A DNA stretch of 64,000 bases from Haemonchus contortus (Eukaryota > Nematoda > Chromadorea > Rhabditida > Trichostrongylidae), in contig LS997567.1 of NCBI GenBank assembly GCA_000469685.2, positions 43,748,275 through 43,812,274 on the forward strand. Direction: 5' to 3'. A program made the translations under genes and the position numbers. The notes under the pieces are model-generated. The model saw nothing but the letters and a program-made list of their open reading frames with translations. It did no database searches and had not been told where the DNA came from. This document shows, piece after piece, positions 23,234-35,200 of this stretch (positions are counted from its first letter, which is position 1; the number at the start of each line of letters is the position of its first letter).

Positions 23234-23555
23234 TGACAGCACCTCGCATACTCATGTACATACTCCATATTATCAAGCGACAACCTAGCATCTAAACCAC
23301 GAGCCTTATCGTTTACCACTCGTCTGGAGGCCAGCCACGTCGACGTCGTCTGCGCATCGAAAAGGCATTTGTAGAAATTATCACTGTATTTACAGATACT
23401 GAGAACTATTATACATTGTAATGTTGAACATTGTTGTCGCATAGTTGCATTGATATTCGCTTGTCTAATATAGTATATGCATTGATGCACTGTTAATTTT
23501 ATGTAGGTAACACTGTTGTACAATGTAGCTACCGCTACTTTTCGCCCCGCCCCAG

Positions 23556-23948
23556 TGTTGTGGATTCACAACCATATAGATGTTTATAGTAGAACTAGCC
23601 TTTACCAGTATGATAGATAAGATGCTAGTTCAACATATTAACCATAGGCATAACTTAACGTAAGTATCTCTTGAGTTGAGACCACAGGCATGACCTGGCG
23701 GTATCATAAGTGTGCAATCAAGTAGGTAGCTTAAGTTCTGCCGTTGGCGCGGTCCGCTCTTTCATCCCCCGAGCTTGAGTACCGCCACGGGCCCCCTAAG
23801 GTCCAGTGGCGATACGGTATCTGAGGACCGCCCACATATTGTGTATATAAACCCCGTGAATGTATTATTATGGTCGATCCTTATACTAACACGTCGTAAT
23901 AAATATTACACGTCACTGGTTAAGTCTTCCTTTGGCTCATTAGCCAAA
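23556..23948 (+). repeat. 3' LTR
   Basis: Same sequence as the 5' LTR, directly preceded by the pyrimidine-rich CTTTTCGCCCCGCCCCAG instead of a purine tract. The right border is set by the duplicated AATGC. The 3' LTR supplies the polyadenylation signal AATAAATATT near 23900. Confidence 0.93.
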
Positions 23949-23953
23949 AATGC

Positions 23954-24337
23954 TTACTCCTGAGTATTCGAGCTTTGTTCGGCATCTGTCGGGTTTTCCA
24001 TATCAATAAAACTTCTAAGGCAGAAAACTCTCTCAGAACCATTTGATTGTCGAATTAGTGGGCAATAAGTACAACTAGTACAACCGCACAAAATATATCC
24101 CGGCTAAAATGGCTCATTTTCGGTATATCTCTCATTCAAAATGATTTCTACGACGTGAATGGCAGCACACAGCCAGGAGACATTAACACAATAAATCGAT
24201 ACGCTAGAGGACCTCAGAGCTCCAAGGCCCGTGCCAACCACACCCCTGGTCATTGCCCCTCTGATTCTCACTTGTTATATTATTGGAAGTATATCATGTC
24301 ATCTGGTCAATATTGATGCCTTCAAAGGCGGATTTTC
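23954..24337 (+). other. Short spacer between retrotransposon and CCDC149-like gene
   Basis: I see no exon and no continuation of the K2P channel here. The stretch must hold the promoter and leader of the coiled-coil gene that starts at 24338. Apart from AT-rich sequence no defined element stands out. Confidence 0.4.
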
Positions 24338-27300
24338 ATGGATTTTGCCTCGTCGAAAGTCTCTCTGAAGGATTATCGAGATTTGCAAGAAAAGGTGATT
24401 TTAATTTGTCATATTCTCCTTCCAGAACCCCTGTCGTACTTATTTCATCCGAGAAATTATTTTGTTTTTGCTCATAATACAATAATACAATTCTATAGCA
24501 ACATCATTTCTTGAAATTACTTTTGACAGCTCCATTCGGAAGCCCTTGTGATTCAATCACAATATGAGGCTCCATGATTTTGTCTTTCTCATTTTACTAG
24601 ACTTTCTTAATTCTCTCATTCACGAATTTACAGTTACCATTTACAACTGACATATATGTTCCTTTGAAAAAAGCTAAATTCTTGCAGCTGTACCGATGTT
24701 TGTCCCTGAAAATTGCTCATTTACTCTATTCTATCCGACGCTTGACTTCATGGGCCATAGCAGTGAACATGAATTTTGATAAACCGCACAGCTTCTGTTA
24801 CAAGTTTTGAATGAAGGAGAGATGTAAAGAAGTCGTCGAAGACTAGTGAAAGAAAAGCAGAAAATGAGAGGGGAAGTCGTTACAATAGAGTAAACAACTA
24901 TTTTCACTGGCACTAGCTCAAAATCCATGTGAGTTGGGCATACCGTTCCCGGATTCATCCTGAAATCATTTTGGTGCAATCAAAAGTCTGTTGTCTGTCA
25001 GTAATGCCAGTAGTACAACTGGTAGGAACGGTAGCTGCTTTGACTTGCTACGGCCTACTGTAGGAAGTGACTTTAGGCCAAAAGGTAATTGTAACAAAGC
25101 GGAGTTTTCCAATAAAGCATTTATTCACGTTTCTTCAGACTTTCTACAGACTTGAGAAACTATTAGAAAAACTCTAGACTTTATACAAATCATTATTTTA
25201 TTTTGTAAATGAGAAGGGAGCCGGTCGACTGATCAAAATGGAGAATTCGTTGGGGTTGCTATAGTTGGGGATGGCCACGAAAGACCGCTAGCCTCCCCCC
25301 TCCCCCCCTCCCGCCGATCCCTTCTCTTTTGTAAAAAAGATTACTTACAGGTACATCAACTTCAGTCTAAAGTCGATAGTAAGACTGAAACTATTGTGAG
25401 ATTAGGCAAAGATCTCGAAACCTTACAAGATGAAAATCGCATGATCAAAGCCAGATCACTCACTTTGGAAAGGAACCTGGAACGGGTGGAAATGGAAGTG
25501 CACAAGTATGCTGCTGTGAGTTAATGTGCCAATACTCTTGCCTAAGTAATTTTTTAGTATTTTCTAATGCTTTCTATTTTTTAGTGGTGATCAGTGGTCC
25601 CTTTCTAATCCTATGTATTCTAATTTCCTTCCTTCAATTTCGTTCGATCTCTAGGGAGCTCCATATCGCTCTAGTCTCTCTCAGAACATTTCCCTATTCA
25701 ACCTGATTTTCGTCGTACTTTCTCTTGTTTCTGTCTTAATCGGAGCTGCTCAACGCTTCTAACCATTTTTATACTTTACCTTCAGGAAAGTGCTTTGTCA
25801 TGATGAGGGCAGTTTCAGAATGAGATTGATATCAAGACCAGCTTCAAGTTGGAAAAGCAGAAACTTATGGACGAGATTGAGACCCTTCGGAAAGACTTAT
25901 CCGCTGCGCAAACGGAAAACGCTGAATTGAAAGCGGAGAAGATTGATCTTCAGAAAGACTGCAAGCTGTTCAGACAGAGAATAGCCAAGTTTGAGGTTCG
26001 TTTTGTGCCACTTCTTGAACCTAATCCATGTTTACTGACACCCACCCTTATCCTTCTAATCCTTAGGTTGTCCATGACAGTCATTCACCCAATCTACGAC
26101 CGGTGCTCCATTTTTCCAGATTGCCAATTTGGAAAGTCCGTGCACTTCAAAAGAGGACACCTCATCTCTCCGTGGAAAGAGTTCTGAAGATACCGGAGCT
26201 GATGGGTTGGGAAAGTACGAAAAGTTGTATAAAGAAGTGAGTCACCGCGGTTATTACCAGTTAGTTAAAAGGTCCGCTCATCGCGCCTGATTTCGGGCTC
26301 GGCTTGCTATCGATCAATCAATCAATCGGGGGTGTAGAGCCCTTGATATCCCCGCCTCTTACTTGAGTCTATCCAATGCTCCCATACTACTGTTCTCAAG
26401 AAAATAATAGGATGCTTTCAGTTCAAACAGATCGAAACGGATCTACACACGGTACTGGGAATCAAAGAAGAACTTGTTATGGAACGTGATGCATTGGTGA
26501 AGAAAGTGGAGCGCTTGAGTACAGAAATGTCATTTCTGTTGAATGGGGATCCACGACGTGTAAGTGTTACCAATACAGTTGTTAAATTCACATATTGGAA
26601 AGAAAAACATGTTAACTGGGCCTATCCATGCAATCGTACGGTTCCATGGTGCTACTTTATGTGCTACATGTCCCCTGGACTCAATTAAGCACAACTACTT
26701 TTTGACGTCGAAAGTTAGTGAACCGAGTGACTTTTCCAGGTTGCTGAAGACCTGGACACTCTAGTAGCTGAAAACCGTTTCCTGAAAGCACGACTTGATT
26801 CTGCAAATGAGGAAAGTGAAACAATGAAGGCCACCCTATCAAAGTACAGAGCAATGACAGAATCTCGACCATCAACGGTAAGTGGGATTTATCGATCGCA
26901 AGCACCATAGCTGTGAGACAGCCGGCTCTGCCAAGATCTGCACGAACGTTACTAGGCTGGCAGTGAAATTTCAAGTTTTTTGAAAACTCGGCTGAATTCG
27001 AGATCAGAACAAATACTTACCGTTGTGTGTCTGATTGGGAGGGAAAGCGATGATGTTCCTCCCAAACTGTGCCACCTTCGATTTATTCCTCAACTTCATG
27101 AGAGGGGAACGATTGTGTGTGTGCTTCTCCATAGCTGCCTACCCGATGGATAGGGCAATCCGGTGATGGGATTGGGTTTCGACATGGAAATTTTACTTGG
27201 TGATTAGACGACACAGTACCTTTTTTTAGTTTTTTTTATATTCTTTCTGTTTTCTTTATTTTCATGGCACATAAACACTAAGAATGATGGGCTGGCTCTC

Positions 27301-29133
27301 GTTGCGAGCAGATAATACTCACGCTCAGTTCTTCATTTTGCACGAATCAACCCTTGTTTAAAAGTTGTAGTGACGAGAATGGTTTATGTTTGTGATAAAG
27401 AAAACAGCAGAAAATTCGCCAAATTCCCCACTTCCCTCTCTTCCTCCTATCGAGCTTTTCATTTTTCTTGACGCATGTATTTGACAAGCCACATAAGTAA
27501 AAATATCCGTCCTTGGCCAACTAGCAAAATAATGTTGTTATCAGCAAGCTACTCTTTTGTGACTTAATTACTTTGAGATTTCAAATTGCGAAATCAAAGG
27601 AACTCGATAAGCAAAGGGATGTATATAATAATCCTGCGTGTGCTATGCCACTTTCCTTGGTCCACATGGGTTTGCAGATAAGCAATTTCTCAATGTGGTC
27701 CGTCCACAGCGCTGAAAAAAGTATTTTATTCGAGGTCGACGGGTCGGTTTAGATCAAAACTAGCTTGTGTCTCTACTATTTTTCACAATTAAATTGCGCT
27801 TAGTTCCGATGACAGTCTTTGACTAATCCTCTCGACTTTTCTGCATATGGAAATTTCCCACTATTTGCTTCTCTATCCTACCTATTCACTTGAAGCTTCA
27901 CGTGGGCGTTAAAGCTGAAAGAGAGTAAGTTACTACAGCGAGCCCTCTCTAGTGACTGTTTATCATAGAAGCTCACACTTGATTGTTCCTGGACTACTTC
28001 AAGGTGCTTCAGTGTAGAGAAAGACGGTGACGTGATTCGGGATTGGGAAAGGGAGACTGGAGATTCATTTGCACAAACGACACGAAAAACTATTGCTGCT
28101 GTTAATGTACTAGATTATGTGATCAGTATACTATGGGATCGTGTACTGCTATCAGGGGTTCGATACTTATCGACTGGGAGGATGGCGGAAAAGGAGTTGC
28201 GTAGAGCCGGCAGTCAAGGGGCATGCTCATGGATTGATCGACCCACTCCCTGAGAGCCCATTTTGCAATTCCATGCCAACCCATCGTTCACTCAAAAAGA
28301 AGACCGTGTTAGTCAAAATTCCATGGTCCCTTCTCTCAATATGTAACTAATTGTTTATTGAAGGCCATGATTCCACAAAGTCGCAGACCACCAATGATCA
28401 TTTGTAGAACAGTGGGTGGGTAAAGTGTTGCGAACCATCTCCCATATATATGTATTTATGTATATGAAAAGTGAAAAATCCCCTTTGTTAACTGATGGTA
28501 CGTATATAAAGCTAGGGGAAGGCAAAGCTGGACCCATTGGCTCTATTTTAATTCCATTAGAAGTCCTGTCGTTGTACTGATGAATATTACCGTATTTCAA
28601 GTTGTCTGTTAGCTTTTCCTAGATCGAAATGAACGTCAAATTCAGGCGAATCCAACGGTCAGTCAAGATTCTTCCCTCGGAGAGAAAAGTAGTGTGGCTG
28701 TGGTGAACATGAAACAGAGTACGTTGAAGTTTTATCAAGTTTATTTCATACATAAGCTTCATTCCATAGCGTTTTCACACGTAAAATACTAATCACCGGC
28801 TATTTTAGTAACTACTTTACAGTTGTAACAATAACAGTGTTGCAGTACGTGAACTGCTTTCATCACACGCCATCAAACTTGACGACAATGATTACAAAGC
28901 GATAACAGCCATTTTGCTTGATTTGTGTAATGACAAGCAAATGGCCCTGACACATCTACGTAGAGCTAATAAGTAAGTTTTGGTAAAAGTAACCTAAGCA
29001 ACTGTCAACTTTTCCATATCACTAACAATACAAAAAATTCAGAGTTCTCGGCAATCGAGTGAATGAAGTAGAAAGTCACTTAGCCGTCCTAGAAGCGAAA
29101 TCAAGGAGTACAAGTCCTAACAAACCGTCATAG
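24338..29133 (+). CDS. CCDC149: CCDC149-like coiled-coil protein
   Basis: Exons: 24338-24394, 25351-25515, 25819-25995, 26120-26236, 26431-26559, 26740-26877, 28623-28718, 28846-28972 and 29043-29133. The first six join in phase 0. The protein is almost wholly coiled coil, with alternating charged/hydrophobic residues such as LETLQDENRMIKARSLTLER. Two blocks identify the family: VERLSTEMSFLLNG with LVAENRFLKARL and ATLSKYRAM, and the C-terminal VRELLSSHAIKLDD ... RRANKVLGNRVNEVESHL, both in the order seen in vertebrate CCDC149. The family's function is poorly known. One problem remains: exon 6 ends in phase 0 while exon 7 needs one leading base, so a small exon between 26878 and 28622 is probably missing from my model. 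That intron holds the copy-B repeat. The stop is 115 bp from the end of the convergent Kazal gene. Confidence 0.88.
27979..28380 (+). repeat. Dispersed repeat, copy B, in the CCDC149 intron
   Basis: Matches the left end of the window (about 3-380) at high identity over roughly 350 bp, same orientation, with about 39 extra bases near 28111-28150. Both copies keep a short reading frame. Location inside an intron and 28 kb from copy A indicates a transposable or retroposed family, not local duplication. Confidence 0.75.
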
Positions 29134-29248
29134 TGAGTAAATATTATAGTTTATGTAGTTTCGATTATATTATTGATTACCGGCACTAGTACATATCTGA
29201 TCGATACGGAGTTCTATATGCACAACTTATTAGAAGGGGGAAATAATA

Positions 29249-32200
29249 TTAAGCGACTGTTTTCATAGAGCTCCGAACGAGTCGGCGTTCTGGGCAGGGT
29301 GTCTCCAACAATATCGAGTTGATCCTAAATCGAACGAGATCACGTGTCAAGTGTCCATTCCTAATCGATAGTAATGACCCTTACCTCCGCCGTCTTTCAC
29401 ATGCTTTGAATTTGAAATGGCATCGGTTCCTATACATATTACCATGTTGGTCACATACTAGTTCATCAGGTATACCTTCACAGTTGTTGGCACAACATGC
29501 CCCTGAACAGCAAGGTGATCACGAAGTACGTCATACGTGATTCAACCGATTTCCACCTCAAGAATTGTCGCAAGTTAGATTGATGTCACAATTTTTGGGA
29601 AAGTTATAATAGCTGGGTGATGGCTTGATCGGATTGACGTCCAATACATTATCAGCTACTGCAGAATGATTCTTGAGAAAAAGCTAGTGGAGCATAATCG
29701 GCCAGAGCCATTCTTGAGGCAGTACCAAGTAATTGTTAGGGCAACTGTACTTTTTACCTTTCCACGCAATTAGCTGAACAGTGATCCAGACTTTCTCCTG
29801 AATATCTCTGCCTAGCCAGCATATATTATATGATAATTCAGATTTTCGCGATTTTTCCAATTCCTTCCTCCAAATCCAGTTGATTGAAGCTTGAAGGTGC
29901 CTTATATGAATTCAAGAAAACTCACCATTGTAGTCGAGGTTTATCGGGCTATTTGGATGGATTTTATCATGTATGCATTTGGTGTTCTGGAAATGGCACT
30001 TGGTAGCATGGGTTCCTCCCCGGGTATCGCACACGGGCGTCGAACCGTCCTTGTGGCACGCTTCAATCGTACAGCATTCTCCTTCAACGAAAGTTGAGTA
30101 GAAACTTGTACAAAAGTAACATCATACAGACCTTTCCTCCTTTGCACTATTAATCATAATATAAATATTATATTCGTTGATATTATTAGTTTTTATTATT
30201 GCGATTGACATCGAAGATATTGACGCGCGGCGTGTATGTATGTATTTGAAAAGTTGAAAGTCCCTTTGTTATCTGATGTAGGAACATCTTACTTGTTCGA
30301 GCAACACCTACCCCTCACGTCAATTGCAGTTCTTTTACAAAAATTTCGGTACGTCACTACTTTACACCTTCGAAAAAAATAATTTACTACTTCAACCTTC
30401 GAAAGGATTGATTTACTACTGTACACCTTCAAAAGATTGATTTCAAAGTAGATAAGTGTGCTGGAGCTTACTGTGAAAAACCAGCACAGCACCCATCCAT
30501 TCTTCATCACTTATGTAACTTTCGCATCGTGAATTGCTGTAATTATCAGTAAAGGACCTATTGACCTGTTGTCTCCTATATAACAGTTGTTTGCGACGGA
30601 CTTTGAGTTAGTTGGTATCTGCACAATTCATGATGTATGACCCCCAACTTCCTCCCCCACTTATGACAAAGATTTTGTGAGTCTCAATTCTCAGCCTTCG
30701 GAGTCCGATCGGCAGATGGTGGAATTTCGGACCAACCTGTGTGAATGACGGATAGCGCTTTCCTCATTGTTCTGTTCGTTACACATTTCTTCTGAAGGAA
30801 GTGGCACATGTCTCTGTGTGTTTGTCCGTCTGAGTCGCATACAACTCCTGAAAATCAGTAATTCACCAAAACGTAACAACTTTGGAATACTGCGATCAGA
30901 CTAAGGTTGGGGGAGCAGAATTTGTAGATAGCCGTCTGAAATGCTCATAACGACTGGTAACTGTTCTCTGGGCGACAAATCGCAAACTTGCCATCTTTTT
31001 TCCTATCATGGGTCGGTTCAGAAGTATGTTTCTTTGAATGTGGGCATACTAGCTCTTCAAGTTGATCAAGCAAGGGCTGGGGCTTTTTGGGAAAGAAGCT
31101 TGAGCTAGCATCTTTCCCGGAAATCTGGACTTTACTGTTTGTTTCAAGCCTAGAATAAGATGTCTTACAAATAGTATGAGAAGATAGTCATAGACCTAAT
31201 GAATATTTCCCGGACTGTTGTTAGTGGTGTGTAAGAATTCAGAGGCCGATTTCATTACAGGCTGCTGTTTCATCTACTGTGTAGCCCTGAATATCATTGC
31301 ATTTCACACCCTATAGAATTGACTATCTTTTATTTCCTTGGCGATTCCAACCAAGCGGTTTCATTGCATATTGTTCGATTCCACACGAGAAATGCTATTT
31401 ATCCACATATAAACCACATCTTGATGAGATTTTTGTTTTGTCTTCAATTGCGCCCTCCTTTTCCTGACCGGCTTATCTCTGCAGTCCGGCAGGGTGATCC
31501 TTGCCTTGATTAGACGATAAATGGGAGGAGCCGACTCTTGGCAAAATGCCAGATCTGGTGGCTAACTGTGCTCACTGGTCGCGCCTACGCGGGAAGCTAA
31601 TTCGCAAACTGCGCGGACAGGCGAAGTGCACACTGCCTAAATTTTCAAAGCTCGTGAATACCATTGAACTCGGCCCTCAAGCTAAAGAAGATGGTAGTTA
31701 TGAAAGCTTATAGAAGCTTAATTGCAAAGACTTTGATTTTTTGGAATGCTTTGATTTGGGAGCACTTTTTTTCTTACTCTGAAAAGATAACCGTAGAATC
31801 GTAAGCGATCTTGGACTACATTTAGTAGCGCTCAGGAATATTGTGGTCTACCTATTCATAGGTTAGTGTTTGCTCTCTTCAATGGCCCTAAACACTACTA
31901 TGCAGCATATATTGGTAACTAAAACACCTTCTTCACCTTATCGAGGCGTGTTTTCCGGCTGAAACATACACTGATCGATTCCGTAGAAGAAATGCCATTG
32001 CATCTTATAGAACACCCCTGGACATGCTCCTCACGAGCTGATTCCCAAGCCCTTGACGACAGGTATCGGCGCAGGTTACGAAAGAACCCACTCGGCACGG
32101 GCAATCGAAAAAACGATTAGAAAGCGATTTGGCATTTTGCCAAGCCCTGTGCCGCGGTCCAGTCATGGGAGTGTTCGCTGCTGCATAGGTTTTGGAAAAT

Positions 32201-35200
32201 CGGCCGTGCAACAGAAAGTTGAAAAGGGAAAGAATCCCATGGGCGGGTATGTCAATGACGTGTCCGCGTCTCATTCGATGTCACGTCAGTGTGTCTGGCG
32301 TGACATCGAATGAGAGGCGGACACGTCATTGACATACCCGCCCATTGAATCACCGCGGTCTGTGCCTTTAACCGAATTCCTTACGGTTCGTACGGAGACC
32401 GCACGTTTGAAGTTGGCATTAAGCATATTTACTGAGATTTATTTGGACTTTGAATCCATGTTTTCCCCGGACCCTTTTTAGTTCAGTAGCTTGCTGGGCG
32501 TATTAGTGAATTCAATAAGGCGAAACTTACCAGATGTTTCACAATTTCCTTTTGGCATCAAGCAGCATTCCCCGGGGTAGGATATTGCAAGGACTTGACC
32601 ATGACGTTCCGCTTCGCACTGGGCCACCCTGTGTGATTTGCATAACCCTTATTTGTTGACTTCGAAACATTTTTCATAAAAGCATCCTAGAACGTACTTG
32701 AACTCGCAAAGATTGTGATAAGTTCGATTACCGGCGCAGATCGGAACATGCTGGCCTTCACATTGTCTATTACAGCATTGGCCCTAGAAACAAGATATTT
32801 CCATCCCAGCGGCCAAGGTTTTTTTGAATTCTAGTTTACCATACTTACATTGTATTGAACAGTTATTGTAACATTATTCGTTTTACGTTGTAAGCATGCG
32901 GCTTGTCGGAATACACAGGGATTAGCGTGAGTGTGACCTTGAGAGTCGCATACTGGAGAGAAGTCATAGCCACAATTTTCGTTTGGACAGCATTCCCCTG
33001 AATTGTAGAACTAAATAGAAATTTGGGCTATATGATCAATATTTGTGTTCAAAAATATTTTATATGATATTATACCAAATTATGGTATTATATTATATCA
33101 TATGATATCATATTTATATTGTATAGAGATATCCCTACCATCGTGTAGTTTTTTCACTAGGCGACCAGAGGAGAATTTTTTGGCCATGAAACATTTCAGC
33201 TTCTCCAGATGGCATTCGTTGACCATGGTCTCTCCTAGAATAGGCTTGTACTTATAAATGTTACATAAAATAGTTTTAGAAGTGAGTAAAGAGGTATCAT
33301 TTAAGAATATACATAGCTATCTGCTTCAGTTAACGGTTCGGTAAACTGTTCGCGCGCTTCCTGGGATTGGTCGTTGCAAATGCTAACCAATCGCACTTAG
33401 CCGTTGAGTAAGGTACTAGTTACCAGATCAACTGACCGTTAGAAGCACATACAGGCTTGTATGTTGCTGGACACTCTTTGTCACATGCATTATCGTCACA
33501 TACGTCGAACTTTTGAATGGTTATATTCTTCCCAGTGATCCTCTCGACAATGCAGCGCTCTCTGCCGAAGAAGCACAAATTCTGAAAAGGTACCAGATAA
33601 GCACGTGAAAAAATTTAATTCTCATTTGAGGAAAGAAAAAGCCCTGATAAGAAGCGCAGATGTTTGAAGGTACCTGATGAGTTACTCCCTGATCGTCGCA
33701 CACTGGACTGAAATTGTTAGGGCAATCCATTGAACAGCACTCTCCTCTGTATGCCAGTCCCATCATTGTCCTAAGATCTTACTCTTATTTGAAATTTCAT
33801 ATTTCCTGATGTGGCCATAATGGACGATCATAATCGCTTTGTTTTCTTCTCAGAAGCCAACTATATATGAATGGCTCTTGCCCTATTAATCGAGGTGGAC
33901 CCGCGTCCGGCGTCCTTGTTTCTACGACGCGAAGTTGTGGCATATCATGGCCCACACCCCATAATTTCTTTAGCAGGGCTCACTCACGATTGCAGGCACT
34001 GTGCCAACTTCAGATGACACATATTCGTGTAGGTGATGTCGTCGGAGCCGCAAACAGGATTATAGATGTTATCGCATGAGTTGGGGCAGTTAGCTATTCC
34101 TTCGGAGTACTTTTCACCTGCAATATGAACATTCAGAAATGAAAGCTATTGGAATGCAAAGTAACTTTGCCTGCGGCTGTTGTAGTAACCGCTTCCGTCG
34201 ATCCCTCCGAGCTTCCGATCATGTCGCCAAATTCGCCTGATACAACAACGAGTGGGACGCTGAAATAGAAATGTGTTTAATATATTCCTGAGAATCCTGG
34301 TTTTTCTTCCTGAACTAAATATGAATTTTCTTAAAAATGATATCATACTCCGCTTCCGCTTCTTCACACGCTCCCAAATGGGCAACTTTTATCGCAGGCA
34401 GTTGCAATTTCGAATTCCGGCAGTCTTCCACGCTCAATGCACATTTATTGGCATACGTCCGACCATCAGTCCCACAAACTGGGGGCCATATTCCAACATT
34501 GCATGACAGATCCGGTTCGCAACATTTGCCAAGCTGAATTAAGTAAAGTTAGTGGTAATGAGTTGTGCCTTTTGCCAGACATTGCTCACGGTAGACGGTT
34601 TAGTCTTTTAGGAAGTTGTCGACAAAAAGTGCAACAGTGCTGAACTTGTCCAAAAACTGTCAACCAAGGACTACTAAGAAAGTTTTCTAGCAAAGTACAG
34701 TGGTTGTCAGAAGGCGAAAAGTCGTTGAAGCAGAGCTTATGAAGCCGCTGCTCATAGAAGGGTCTATAACAAGAGAAGTTAGCGACCTCATTCTGTGTTT
34801 CCATGTATTACAGAAGGAGGTGGTGTTAGATACTGATTCTGATTTTGTGGGGATGTTGGAATGAATTGTTGAGGCTGCACTCAAATCAATTTAGTTTAGA
34901 GGCATGTCCTACAGGCTAACTATTTTCGCATGAAATTTTTTTTCAACGAAAAAAGCCCTTAAAAATTGGGTAGATTACATGTTGAATGCTCATGTTCGCG
35001 CTGATACTTCTCTCCAAAATGCAGCTGAGCATTTGAAATTCGCAGACGGTACGAGTGAAGCCATCTTCATCACACACAAAATGATCATCTGTAGCATCCT
35101 GAGGTACTGGAGGGCACGGTTTTGCCAGACATTCCTCGCATCTGCCTAAAAAACAAACAGTTGTGAAAAAAAGTCTAAATATCCACTAGAAGTAAGACAT

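Larger units (their letters stand above)
16909..23948 (+). mobile_element. BEL/Pao-type LTR retrotransposon with env-like region, internally deleted
   Basis: Two LTRs of 393 bp (16909-17301 and 23556-23948) are identical as far as I can read. The element is flanked by a 5-bp direct repeat AATGC (16904-16908 and 23949-23953), so insertion is recent. Behind the 5' LTR is a primer binding site, then a leader of tandem hairpins, then one 1739-codon ORF. The ORF holds gag, aspartic protease and the N-terminal part of reverse transcriptase, then passes directly into an env-like glycoprotein. The rest of RT, RNase H and integrase are missing. The copy cannot mobilise itself, yet its identical LTRs show it moved recently, presumably with enzymes from full-length relatives. 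Nematode BEL/Pao elements with phlebovirus-like env (Tas, Cer7 group) are known. Confidence 0.93.

Noticed and set aside
28440..30280. Similarity between 28450-28500 and 30232-30285 (TGAAAAGT...CCCTTTGTTA)
   Set aside because: Too short and AT-rich to define a repeat family by eye.
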